Assembly: GCA_934365945.1 (NCBI GenBank)
Contig: CAKRNE010000019.1
Coordinates: forward strand, 1 to 44,400
Reading direction: 5' to 3'
Origin: an uncultured Agathobacter sp.
GTDB taxonomy: Bacteria > Bacillota > Clostridia > Lachnospirales > Lachnospiraceae
DNA length: 44,400 nt
Shown here: positions 31,539 to 39,260 of the stretch, one piece after another
How positions within the stretch are numbered: the stretch's first letter is position 1
Layout of the letters: every line of letters begins with the position of its first letter
The notes under the pieces: model-generated
What the model was told of the DNA's origin: nothing
Databases searched by the model: none
What the model saw: the letters and a program-made list of their open reading frames with translations, nothing else
Program-made: the position numbers and the translations under genes

Positions 31539-33776
31539 ATGAAAGACAAAATTTTTGGTGTCCTGCAGAGAGTAGGACGAAGCTTCATGCTTCCAATCGC
31601 AATCCTTCCGGTAGCAGGCTTGCTTTTAGGACTCGGAAGCTCATTCACCAACACCACAACAATTGAGACCTATGGTTTACAGTGGCTGCTCGGAGATAAA
31701 ACTATACTCCATGCACTTCTTGTAATCATGAATGCGGTCGGAAGTGCTATATTCGATAATCTTCCGCTCATTTTTGCGGTCGGAGTAGCAATCGGAATGG
31801 CAAAGAAGGAAAAGGAAGTGTCAGCACTTTCGGCAGTCATAGCATACTTTGTTATGAATGTATCAATCAATGCGATGCTTAAGATTTCCGGAAAAATCCT
31901 TGCAGACGGAAGCATTGCAAAGGATGTGCTCGATGGAACCATCACATCAGTATGCGGTATCCAGTCACTGCAGATGGGTGTGTTTGGCGGAATTATCGTA
32001 GGACTTGGAGTGGCAGCACTGCACAACCGTTTCTACAAGATTGAGCTGCCGAATGCATTGTCATTTTTCGGTGGAACAAGATTTGTGCCTATCATCTCAA
32101 CAGTGGTATATCTGTTTGTAGGAATTTTAATGTACTTTATCTGGCCGACAGTGCAGAACGGAATCTATGCACTCGGAGGAGTGGTGACAGGAACAGGATA
32201 TTTTGGAACGCTTCTCTTTGGTATCATAAAGAGAGCTCTTATTCCATTCGGACTGCACCATGTATTTTACATGCCGTTCTGGCAGACTGCAGTCGGTGGA
32301 ACGATGGAGGTTGCAGGACATATGGTCGAGGGAGGACAGAACATCTTCTTCGCACAGCTTGCAAACTCTGCAAACATCACACATTTCAGTGCCGATGCTA
32401 CAAGATATTTCTCCGGAGAGTTCATTTTCATGATTTTCGGACTTCCGGGAGCAGCGCTTGCAATGTATAAATGTGCAAAGCCGGAAAAGAAAAAGCAGGC
32501 AGGAAGCCTTTTACTTTCAGCAACACTTGCATGTATGTTTACAGGAATCACAGAGCCTCTTGAGTTCTCATTCCTTTTTGTAGCACCGGCTCTCTTTGCA
32601 GTACAGGTAGTGCTCGCAGGAAGCGCATACATGATAGCGCATATTTTAAATATTGCTGTAGGACTTACTTTCTCAGGCGGACTTCTTGATTTCTTCCTGT
32701 TTGGTATATTGCAGGGCAATGCCAAGACAAGCTGGATGCTCGTGATTCCGGCGGGAATAGTATATTTCTTACTGTATTACTTTATTTTCAGCTTCCTTAT
32801 AAAGAAGTTTGATTTCAAGACTCCGGGCCGTGAGGATGACGATACAGAGACAAAGCTCTACACCAAGGCAGATGTAAATGCAAGAAAAGCTGCCAAGGAT
32901 ACAAAAGCTTCTGACGACAAAGCGACTGTAGACGAGCTCTCACAGACTATATCACGAGGTCTCGGCGGCAAAGTCAATATCTCAGATGTGGACTGCTGTG
33001 CGACAAGGCTTCGTATCACAGTAATAGACCCTGACAAGGTAAACGATGCGCTTCTTAAATCAACAGGAGCATCAGGAGTCGTACACAAGGGGCAGGGTGT
33101 ACAGATTATCTATGGACCGAGAGTAACAGTGATAAAATCAGACCTGGAGGATTATCTTGCAAGTGTGACAGAGGAACACTTCGAGGATGATGCAACAGAA
33201 AATAATACAGCAGTTGCAGATGAAGCAAAGAACGAAAATGCAGCTTCAGATAAAGCACAGGAATTTGATGGGAAAGAAGAGCAGGAAGCCGGCGACGTAA
33301 AGGAGCCGACAAGCACAGTCATAATCTCAAGCCCTATGACAGGAGTAGCAGCAGACCTTTCAACAGCGCCGGATGAGGCATTTGCCAGCAAAATGATGGG
33401 AGACGGAGCGGTAGTCACACCTGAGGAGGGAGTCGTTGTAGCACCTGAGGATGGAACGGTTTTATTCGTTTTTGATACAAAGCATGCTTTGGGATTTACA
33501 ACCGACTCAGGAATTGGTATGATAATCCATGTAGGAATCGATACAGTAAAGCTCGAGGGTAAAGGCTTTGACGTAAAGGTTGAGGCAGGACAGAAGGTGA
33601 ACAAGGGTGACGTGCTTATGAAGCTTGACCTGGATTACTTAAAAGCAAACGCACCATCAGTTACCACTCCTGTCATCTGCACAGAGCTGAAGGATAATCA
33701 GAAAATCCGCCTTATCACAGACGGACCGATTAAGGCAGGAGAGCCTCTCTACGCAGTTGACACCTACGAGAAGTAA
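31539..33776 (+). CDS. ptsG: PTS glucose-family permease, EIICBA
   Basis: A 745-residue fused phosphotransferase permease. EIIC (1 to about 420): ten or so membrane segments, SFMLPIAILPVAGLLLGLGS, the DNLPLIFAVGVAIGMAKKE loop and the substrate motif TGITEPLEFSF. EIIB (about 455-540): NISDVDCCATRLRITV, with the phospho-Cys at 486 or 487 by the usual CxTRLR pattern (486). An acidic linker leads to EIIA (about 590-745): GIGMIIHVGIDTVKL with His 664. It imports and phosphorylates a hexose; glucose is likeliest from the GlcT-like leader, but N-acetylglucosamine or maltose family members look alike. AGGAGG before ATG. Confidence 0.92.
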   Translation: MKDKIFGVLQRVGRSFMLPIAILPVAGLLLGLGSSFTNTTTIETYGLQWLLGDKTILHALLVIMNAVGSAIFDNLPLIFAVGVAIGMAKKEKEVSALSAVIAYFVMNVSINAMLKISGKILADGSIAKDVLDGTITSVCGIQSLQMGVFGGIIVGLGVAALHNRFYKIELPNALSFFGGTRFVPIISTVVYLFVGILMYFIWPTVQNGIYALGGVVTGTGYFGTLLFGIIKRALIPFGLHHVFYMPFWQTAVGGTMEVAGHMVEGGQNIFFAQLANSANITHFSADATRYFSGEFIFMIFGLPGAALAMYKCAKPEKKKQAGSLLLSATLACMFTGITEPLEFSFLFVAPALFAVQVVLAGSAYMIAHILNIAVGLTFSGGLLDFFLFGILQGNAKTSWMLVIPAGIVYFLLYYFIFSFLIKKFDFKTPGREDDDTETKLYTKADVNARKAAKDTKASDDKATVDELSQTISRGLGGKVNISDVDCCATRLRITVIDPDKVNDALLKSTGASGVVHKGQGVQIIYGPRVTVIKSDLEDYLASVTEEHFEDDATENNTAVADEAKNENAASDKAQEFDGKEEQEAGDVKEPTSTVIISSPMTGVAADLSTAPDEAFASKMMGDGAVVTPEEGVVVAPEDGTVLFVFDTKHALGFTTDSGIGMIIHVGIDTVKLEGKGFDVKVEAGQKVNKGDVLMKLDLDYLKANAPSVTTPVICTELKDNQKIRLITDGPIKAGEPLYAVDTYEK

Positions 33777-33872
33777 TTCATACTTCATGATAATTGAATT
33801 GTTCGGTTATGTTAATAATAAATAGTTCGTGTAAATTATCAGGGGTATATTAATAAATGCCGGGGGAATAAT

Positions 33873-34712
33873 ATGTTTCGTATTACAAAGGTCTTAAATC
33901 ACAATACAGTGCTTGCGGTAAAGGATAAGAGCGCAAGTGAATATCTGATAGTCGGCAAGGGAGTGGGCTTTGGAAAGAAAATCACACAGTCTATTGAGCC
34001 AACGGATGAGGATTCACTGTATGAGCTGACACAGACAAGGGATAGAGGTCCGGCAAAGGACATAGTAAAATCCATCGAGCCGGAGTATCTTGAAATCGCA
34101 AACACACTGCTGGATGATGCAGAGCATGAGTTTGGACATATAGACAGAAGCATATTATTCCCTATGGCAGATCATATAGCATTTGCTGTAAAGCGTATGG
34201 AAAATGGCGAACAGATCAGCAATCCTTTAAACGATGACATCCGTGTGATGTTTTATAAGGAATACAAGATAGCTGAGAATATACGCCACATACTAAAGGA
34301 TAAAAAACAAATTGATATAATTGATGATGAGATTGGCTACATTACTCTTCATATTCATACATCCTTAAACAATTCAAAGGTATCGGATGCCATGGAGATG
34401 GCGGCAGCAGTTCGAAAATGCGCCACATTTATAGAGGAAAAGATTGGAAAGCATATAGATGTCACTACTATGGCCTACAACCGCCTCATGAACCATATCC
34501 GCCACATGGTATCAAGAGCCGCGACCGGAGAGAAATTAAAGGTTGATCTCAATCAGTTTATCGAGAAAAATTACCCGGAGTCATTCGCACTGGCCGGTGA
34601 GATATGTAAGGAGCTTGGAAAGGACTTAAATCATGAGTTTCTGGACAATGAGACAGGCTACCTTGCCATACATATCGAGCAGATTAAGTGTGATGAGATG
34701 GTAAGTGAATAA
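33873..34712 (+). CDS. PRD-containing transcription antiterminator (BglG/LicT/GlcT family)
   Basis: The 279-residue antiterminator has an N-terminal CAT RNA-binding domain (1-56: FRITKVLNHNTVLAVKDKS, YLIVGKGVGFGKK) and two PTS regulation domains. PRD1 carries its His at PMADHIAFAVKRM and IGYITLHIHTSL; PRD2 has NRLMNHIRHMV and IGYLAIHIEQI. Phosphorylation of these His residues by HPr and EIIB reports sugar flow, and the unphosphorylated dimer binds the RAT at 31393. GGGGGA precedes the ATG. It lies 96 bases after the permease and is closed by the terminator at 34722, so it is probably in the same operon. Confidence 0.93.
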   Translation: MFRITKVLNHNTVLAVKDKSASEYLIVGKGVGFGKKITQSIEPTDEDSLYELTQTRDRGPAKDIVKSIEPEYLEIANTLLDDAEHEFGHIDRSILFPMADHIAFAVKRMENGEQISNPLNDDIRVMFYKEYKIAENIRHILKDKKQIDIIDDEIGYITLHIHTSLNNSKVSDAMEMAAAVRKCATFIEEKIGKHIDVTTMAYNRLMNHIRHMVSRAATGEKLKVDLNQFIEKNYPESFALAGEICKELGKDLNHEFLDNETGYLAIHIEQIKCDEMVSE

Positions 34713-34721
34713 TAAAATGTG

Positions 34722-34763
34722 AAAACCTTCCTGCACATTAGGTTATGTGTGGGAAGGTTTTTT
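34722..34763 (+). terminator. terminator of the PTS operon
   Basis: AAAACCTTCC (34722-34731) pairs with GGAAGGTTTT (34752-34761); the inner bases GCACA/TGTGT pair as well. Ends in a run of six T. Confidence 0.9.
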
Positions 34764-34793
34764 CGTGAAAAAAGTACTGTGATGGAAGAAATA

Positions 34794-34877
34794 AATGGGG
34801 ATTTGCGTAAGATTATGGATAAAACGAATGGGGATTTGCGTAAGAAATTGAATATGACGAATGGGGATTTGCGTAAG
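34794..34877. repeat. three tandem units with a 33-bp period
   Basis: The 18-mer AATGGGGATTTGCGTAAG occurs exactly at 34794, 34827 and 34860, with 15-base spacers that also share bases. Translated on either strand it gives NGDLRK or RKSPF(V/I) units, but the frames start inside the terminator and lack ribosome sites, so it is taken as noncoding repeat DNA between two operons. Confidence 0.8.
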
Positions 34878-34982
34878 ATTATGTACAAATCTTCCTTAAT
34901 GTGGTACACTACATAGTTGTATCAGCAAACATCCGATACAAAAAATACATACGAAAATCAATTTAAAGGAGATATATATACC

Positions 34983-36083
34983 ATGAAACTCGGCATAGTC
35001 GGACTTCCGAACGTCGGAAAGTCTACATTATTCAACTCACTCACAAAGGCAGGAGCGCTTTCAGCAAACTATCCTTTTGCCACAATCGACCCAAACGTAG
35101 GTATCGTTTCAGTGCCTGACGAGAGAATCGTAAAGCTTGGAGAGCTCTATCACACAAAGAAGGTTACACCTGCAACAATCGAATTTGTTGATATCGCAGG
35201 TCTAGTAAAGGGAGCCAGCAAGGGTGAGGGACTTGGAAACCAGTTCCTTGCAAATATCCGTGAGGTAGATGCAATCGTACACGTAGTGCGCTGCTTTGAG
35301 GACACAAATATCATCCATGTAGATGGCTCTGTAGATCCTGCAAGAGATATCGAGACAATCAATCTTGAGCTTATTTTCTCGGATGTTGAGATTCTCGACA
35401 GAAGAATTGCAAAGATTGCAAAGCAGGCAAGAATGGACAAGACACTTGCAAAGGAGCTTGAGCTTGTCGAGGCAGTAAAGGCTCATCTTGAGGACGGAAA
35501 GATGGCCAGAACCTTTGAGGTGCCTGAGGATGAGGACGCACAGCTTTGGTTCAAGGGCTATAATCTCCTTACAGCAAAGCCTACAATCTACGCTGCAAAC
35601 GTATCAGAGGACGACCTCGCAGATGACGGCGCAAACAATCCACATGTTGCAAAGGTAAGAGAGATGGCAAAGGAAGAGGGCGCAGAGGTATTTGTTATCT
35701 GTGCACAGATTGAGCAGGAGCTTGCAGATCTCGATGAGGACGAAAAGAAGGAGTACCTTGAGGATTTAGGTGTTGAGTCAAGCGGTCTTGATAAGCTTGT
35801 AGCAGCCAGCTATTCACTTCTCGGACTGATTTCCTTCCTCACAGCAGGAGAGGATGAGTGCCGTGCATGGACCATAAAGAAGGGCACAAAGGCACCACAG
35901 GCAGCCGGAAAGATACATACTGACTTCGAGCGTGGTTTCATCAAGGCAGAGGTAGTCAACTATCAGGATCTTCTCGACAACGGAAGCCTTGCAGCCGCAA
36001 GAGAAAAGGGTATCGTAGGCATGGAAGGAAAAGAGTACGTTGTTAAGGACGGAGATGTAATCCTTTTCAGATTTAATGTATAA
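34983..36083 (+). CDS. ychF: Obg-like ATPase YchF
   Basis: The protein is 366 residues from ATG 34983, with AAAGGAG eleven bases upstream; the frame is open further upstream but without a start signal. G1 is GIVGLPNVGKSTLFN, the switch region is ANYPFATIDPN, G3 is FVDIAGLVKGASKGEGLGNQ; the usual NKxD is replaced by the YchF pattern near YAANVSEDDL, which favours ATP over GTP. The C-terminal TGS domain reads ISFLTAGEDECRAWTIKKGT and HTDFERGFIKAEV. YchF binds the ribosome and modulates stress responses and translation. Length matches the family. Confidence 0.97.
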   Translation: MKLGIVGLPNVGKSTLFNSLTKAGALSANYPFATIDPNVGIVSVPDERIVKLGELYHTKKVTPATIEFVDIAGLVKGASKGEGLGNQFLANIREVDAIVHVVRCFEDTNIIHVDGSVDPARDIETINLELIFSDVEILDRRIAKIAKQARMDKTLAKELELVEAVKAHLEDGKMARTFEVPEDEDAQLWFKGYNLLTAKPTIYAANVSEDDLADDGANNPHVAKVREMAKEEGAEVFVICAQIEQELADLDEDEKKEYLEDLGVESSGLDKLVAASYSLLGLISFLTAGEDECRAWTIKKGTKAPQAAGKIHTDFERGFIKAEVVNYQDLLDNGSLAAAREKGIVGMEGKEYVVKDGDVILFRFNV

Positions 36084-36124
36084 TCTGATAATTAAAACTG
36101 TTTAATAGGCACAAAATCAAAAAG

Positions 36125-36164
36125 AACGCATAAGATAGACCAAGGGAGGTCTGTTTTATGCGTT
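36125..36164 (+). promoter_or_regulatory. 17-bp hairpin covering the ymxH ribosome site and start codon
   Basis: AACGCATAAGATAGACC (36125-36141) pairs fully with GGTCTGTTTTATGCGTT (36148-36164), two G.U pairs included. The loop AAGGGA holds the first half of the GGGAGG site and the ATG (36158-36160) lies in the 3' arm. Only four T follow, so it is a poor terminator. It looks like translational control of ymxH. Confidence 0.7.
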
Positions 36165-36415
36165 TTCTGGATTTGTGCGAAAAAGAGGTCGTGAGCGTGG
36201 AGGAGGGCAGGTTTATCGGACACGTGCGGGATTTGGAGTTTGACCCGGTCTGTGGCAAAATCTGTGCGATTATCGTGCCGGGACCGGGAAAATATATGGG
36301 AATATTCTGCAGGGATTATGAATATTGTATTCCATGGGTTAAGATTGTGAAGATAGGGCCCGATATAATATTGGTAAATATATGTGAGTCGGATATGAGG
36401 CGCAAGCTGTTATGA
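36158..36415 (+). CDS. ymxH: YlmC/YmxH family sporulation-associated protein
   Basis: An 85-residue PRC-barrel-like protein: RFLDLCEKEVVSVEEGRFIG, HVRDLEFDPVCGKI, AIIVPGPGKYMGIF, then EYCIPWVKIVKIGPDIILVN. The pattern (KEVVxVxxGxxxG, D.EFD...G.I..IIVPG, IPW..I..IG.DIILV) is that of YlmC/YmxH proteins of endospore formers; the exact function is unknown. GGGAGG stands eight bases before the ATG, both inside the hairpin at 36125-36164. It follows ychF by 74 bases. Confidence 0.92.
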   Translation: MRFLDLCEKEVVSVEEGRFIGHVRDLEFDPVCGKICAIIVPGPGKYMGIFCRDYEYCIPWVKIVKIGPDIILVNICESDMRRKLL

Positions 36416-36490
36416 TAGTATAAAGGGAAAATATTCAGTGACATTGATAACAAAAATGTGATAAAAAAGTCAAAATCAGTACAAAACATA

Positions 36491-36519
36491 TTGACAACAA
36501 AAATTAGTATAGATATACT
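36491..36519 (+). promoter_or_regulatory. promoter of nrdR
   Basis: TTGACA (36491-36496), 17-base spacer, TATACT (36514-36519). Leader of about 100 bases to the start codon. Confidence 0.75.
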
Positions 36520-36626
36520 AAAATATGTATAGGTCTTTTTAATACAGAAGATGATTTGAAGTATTATAATGATGGACAAAGATATTTTTGCCATTCATAT
36601 TATATGATATCTACGGAGGGTACAGC

Positions 36627-37082
36627 ATGAAGTGTCCATTTTGCAGTAGTGACAACACAAGGGTAATAGACTCAAGACCGGCTGATGACAACAGCTCTAT
36701 CAGGCGCAGGAGGCTGTGCGATGATTGCGGCAAGCGTTTCACTACATATGAGAAGGTGGAGACGATTCCCTTAATCGTTATAAAAAAGGACAACAACAGA
36801 GAGCAGTATGACCGCTCCAAGATTGAAAAGGGCGTGCTTCTGGCATGTCACAAGAGACCTATTTCAGCAGACACAATCTCAAAGCTTGTAGATGAGGTCG
36901 AGATAGAAATCTTTGCCAGAGAGGAAAAGGAAATCTCCACATCACTCATCGGAGAGCTTATTATGGACAGATTAAAGGACCTTGATGCGGTAGCATATGT
37001 GAGATTTGCATCGGTTTACAGAGAGTTTAAGGATGTCAACACCTTTATGACAGAGCTTAAAAAGATGCTTGACACCAAATAA
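36627..37082 (+). CDS. nrdR: transcriptional regulator NrdR
   Basis: The protein is 151 residues from ATG 36627, GGAGGG six bases upstream. The N-terminal zinc ribbon uses MKCPFCSSDNTRVIDSRP and RRRRLCDDCGKRFTTYEKVE (two CxxC pairs). The ATP-cone follows: PLIVIKKDNNREQYDRSKIE, KGVLLACHKRPIS, ending VAYVRFASVYREFKDVNTFM. NrdR represses ribonucleotide reductase genes when dATP/ATP is bound, through NrdR boxes; none was noticed beside its own promoter. Length and order are standard. Confidence 0.98.
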   Translation: MKCPFCSSDNTRVIDSRPADDNSSIRRRRLCDDCGKRFTTYEKVETIPLIVIKKDNNREQYDRSKIEKGVLLACHKRPISADTISKLVDEVEIEIFAREEKEISTSLIGELIMDRLKDLDAVAYVRFASVYREFKDVNTFMTELKKMLDTK

Positions 37083-37129
37083 TGTTTAGTTAAGGATTTA
37101 TTTATTTTGAAAAGGATGGGAAAGCGCGT

Positions 37130-37537
37130 ATGAACATTTCCGGTATTCGCCCGAGCGAAGGCTTTTATTCATACAATTCCATAAGGTTAAACGAGCTTAG
37201 GAACAGCCAGATTATGAGGTCTAAGCAGGCAGTGGATGACACAGCTTCACAGCAGGCTTTTGCGGATGATACGGCTGATTATGAGGCTGCAAGGGCAAGG
37301 CAGAGTTTTACCTCGCTTGACTATGCAAAGGCATATGATTCCAATGCGAGCTATGAGCTTAAGGGTGCTGACAGTGATATCAGTTCGCTTGATGTCACAA
37401 AGGCTGTATCCGATTTAGACAAGGATAAGGTATTGCAGCAGTATCAGCATTTTGTTGGCAGTGCGGATGGCACTGTTATGCAGCAGGCAGCCTTGAATGA
37501 ACAGATTAACAGGGAGACAGAGAATTTTATACTATGA
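37130..37537 (+). CDS. hypothetical protein, upstream of yqeG
   Basis: A 135-residue polar, Ala/Asp/Ser/Gln-rich protein without Cys and without membrane segments, starting MNISGIRPSEGFYSYNSIRL. It looks loosely helical and partly disordered; no family recognised. A possible ribosome site (GAAAAGGATGGG) lies upstream. The stop overlaps the ATG of yqeG (ATGA at 37534-37537), so the pair is coupled. The NISGIRPSEGFY opening followed by N-rich turns slightly recalls small flagellar or secreted proteins, but that is not enough for a call. Confidence 0.65.
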   Translation: MNISGIRPSEGFYSYNSIRLNELRNSQIMRSKQAVDDTASQQAFADDTADYEAARARQSFTSLDYAKAYDSNASYELKGADSDISSLDVTKAVSDLDKDKVLQQYQHFVGSADGTVMQQAALNEQINRETENFIL

Positions 37538-38040
37538 GTTTTTTATACCCGGGAGAGTACATTGACTCGACATACAGCATAGATTTTGATAAATTATATA
37601 AGGAGGGCTACAGGGGCATTATTTTTGATATAGACAACACCCTTGTGACTCATGGTTCGCCTGCTGATGAGCGGGCGATTGCTTTGTTTAAGCACCTTAA
37701 GGAGCTTGGGTTTTCGTGCCTGGTGCTCTCAAACAACAAAGAGCCGCGTGTGAAGAGCTTTGCGAAGCAGGTTGGAATAAAGTATATCTACAAGGCAGGA
37801 AAGCCCAAGCCATCAGGCTATCGTGCTGCGATGGAGAGGCTTGGCACAGATACGAAAAACACTCTTTTTGTGGGAGATCAGATATTTACGGATATCATTG
37901 GAGCCAATCTTGCCGGCATCAGGTCAATACTTGTAGCACCTATTGACCCGCATGAAGAGATACAGATTGTGCTTAAGCGCTTTATTGAAAAGCCTGTAAT
38001 TGCTTGCTATAAGCGGCATTTGAAGAAAGTAAATAAATAA
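37534..38040 (+). CDS. yqeG: YqeG family HAD IIIA phosphatase
   Basis: The 168-residue HAD phosphatase without a large cap has motif I GIIFDIDNTLVTHG (28-41), motif II CLVLSNNKEPRV, the Lys of motif III in YIYKAGKPKPSGY, and motif IV LFVGDQIFTDIIGAN. YqeG proteins in Firmicutes are often encoded near yqeH, aroE and ribosome assembly genes and are related to phosphatidylglycerophosphate phosphatases; the substrate is not settled. Coupled by overlap to the small gene upstream. Confidence 0.93.
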   Translation: MSFLYPGEYIDSTYSIDFDKLYKEGYRGIIFDIDNTLVTHGSPADERAIALFKHLKELGFSCLVLSNNKEPRVKSFAKQVGIKYIYKAGKPKPSGYRAAMERLGTDTKNTLFVGDQIFTDIIGANLAGIRSILVAPIDPHEEIQIVLKRFIEKPVIACYKRHLKKVNK

Positions 38041-38079
38041 TTTTAACTATAAATTTATATTTTTGGAGGCAGATATATT

Positions 38080-38523
38080 ATGAAGATTGCAATCGGAAAC
38101 GATCACGCAGCAGTTGAGCTTAAAAAAACAATAATGGAGTACGTTGAGAGCATGGGACACGAGGTGACCAACTTCGGCACAGATTCAAGTGAGAGCTGCA
38201 ATTACCCTGAGTATGGTGAGAAGGTGGCTAATGCAGTGGCATCAGGTGAGTTTGACTGCGGAATACTGATATGCGGTACAGGTGTGGGTATTTCAATCGC
38301 GGCCAATAAGGTCAACGGCATCCGTGCGGCAGTGTGCTCAGACACAGCCACAGCGCGCCTTGTAAAACAGCACAACAATGCCAATATCATAGCCTTTGGT
38401 GAGAGAATTGTGGGTGTTGAGCTTGCAAAGGATATCGTAAAGGCTTATCTGACAGCCGAGTTTGAGGGCGGCAGACACGCAAAGAGAGTCGCTATGATAT
38501 CAGATATCGAGGCAAGAAACTAA
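38080..38523 (+). CDS. rpiB: ribose-5-phosphate isomerase B
   Basis: A 147-residue RpiB/LacAB-family isomerase. NDHAAVELKK holds the substrate His 9, ILICGTGVGISIAANK the catalytic Cys 65, and VCSDTATARLVKQHNNANI the second His and anion-binding segment. It interconverts ribulose 5-phosphate and ribose 5-phosphate in the non-oxidative pentose phosphate pathway; some members act on allose or galactose 6-phosphate, but the unaltered Cys and loop favour RpiB. TGGAGG precedes the ATG. Alone between yqeG and the efp promoter. Confidence 0.95.
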   Translation: MKIAIGNDHAAVELKKTIMEYVESMGHEVTNFGTDSSESCNYPEYGEKVANAVASGEFDCGILICGTGVGISIAANKVNGIRAAVCSDTATARLVKQHNNANIIAFGERIVGVELAKDIVKAYLTAEFEGGRHAKRVAMISDIEARN

Positions 38524-38563
38524 TATAAAACCAATACAAATTCATACAATAGAAAATAAATAC

Positions 38564-38592
38564 TTGAAATGTATTGCTTTTTATTGTAAAAT
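38564..38592 (+). promoter_or_regulatory. promoter of efp
   Basis: TTGAAA (38564-38569), 17-base spacer, TAAAAT (38587-38592), about 50 bases before the start codon. Confidence 0.65.
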
Positions 38593-38641
38593 GGACGAAT
38601 GAGAGAGCTTAGGCTCGCACGATTTAAGGAGGAAGTAACTA

Positions 38642-39199
38642 ATGATTTCAGCAGGAGATTTCAGAAACGGTGTTACTATCGAGTTCGAGGGAAACATCTA
38701 TCAGATTATCGAATTTCAGCATGTTAAACCAGGAAAAGGTGCAGCATTTGTACGTACAAAGTTAAAGAATATCATCAGTGGTGGTGTTGTTGAGAAGACA
38801 TTCCGTCCAACAGAGAAATGCCCTACAGCACACATTGACCGTAAGGATATGCAGTATCTTTATGCAGATGATGATTTCTATCATTTCATGGATGTTGAGA
38901 CATATGACCAGATTGACTTACCAAAGGATGAGGTTGGCGATGCTCTCAAGTTTGTAAAAGAGAACGAGATGTGCAAGGTTTGCTCACACAAGGGCAATGT
39001 ATTTGCAGTTGAGCCACCACTTTTTGTTGAGCTTACTGTTACAGAGACAGAGCCTGGCTTCAAGGGCGATACAGCAACAGGTGCTACAAAGCCTGCTACA
39101 GTTGAGACAGGTGCTACAGTTTATGTACCACTTTTTGTTGAGACAGATGATGTTATCAAGATTGATACAAGAACAGGTGAGTACCTTTCACGTGTATAA
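38642..39199 (+). CDS. efp: translation elongation factor P
   Basis: The 185-residue EF-P has the three-barrel order: KOW-like N-terminus [20 protein letters not shown] with the loop [14 protein letters not shown] (Lys 32 at the tip, the site modified in many bacteria), the OB part [12 protein letters not shown] and [15 protein letters not shown], and the signature domain [20 protein letters not shown] to the end [10 protein letters not shown]. It relieves ribosome stalling at polyproline. AAGGAGG before the ATG; terminator follows. No modification genes (epmA/B, ymfI-type) are in view. Confidence 0.98.
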   Translation: MISAGDFRNGVTIEFEGNIYQIIEFQHVKPGKGAAFVRTKLKNIISGGVVEKTFRPTEKCPTAHIDRKDMQYLYADDDFYHFMDVETYDQIDLPKDEVGDALKFVKENEMCKVCSHKGNVFAVEPPLFVELTVTETEPGFKGDTATGATKPATVETGATVYVPLFVETDDVIKIDTRTGEYLSRV

Positions 39200-39214
39200 T
39201 CTGTAGTTTTATGA

Positions 39215-39260
39215 GTCTGCACATATTCCGATATGCTTGGAGTATGTGCAGGCTTTTTTT
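39215..39260 (+). terminator. terminator of efp
   Basis: GTCTGCACATA (39215-39225) pairs with TATGTGCAGGC (39243-39253), 11 bp with one G.T, then seven T. It reaches the end of the convergent flippase gene. Confidence 0.9.

Noticed and set aside
32267..33604. Long minus-strand frames (150-152 codons) within the PTS permease gene.
   Set aside because: Their position and composition are explained by codon use of the EIICBA gene on the other strand.
34794..34877. CRISPR array.
   Set aside because: Only three units, the gaps between cores are 15 bases and similar to each other, and there are no cas genes.
34658..34916. Two overlapping frames (one per strand) with NGDLRK or RKSPF repeats that could be called small proteins.
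   Set aside because: They run through a strong terminator, lack ribosome sites, and their repetition is fully explained by the 33-bp DNA repeat.
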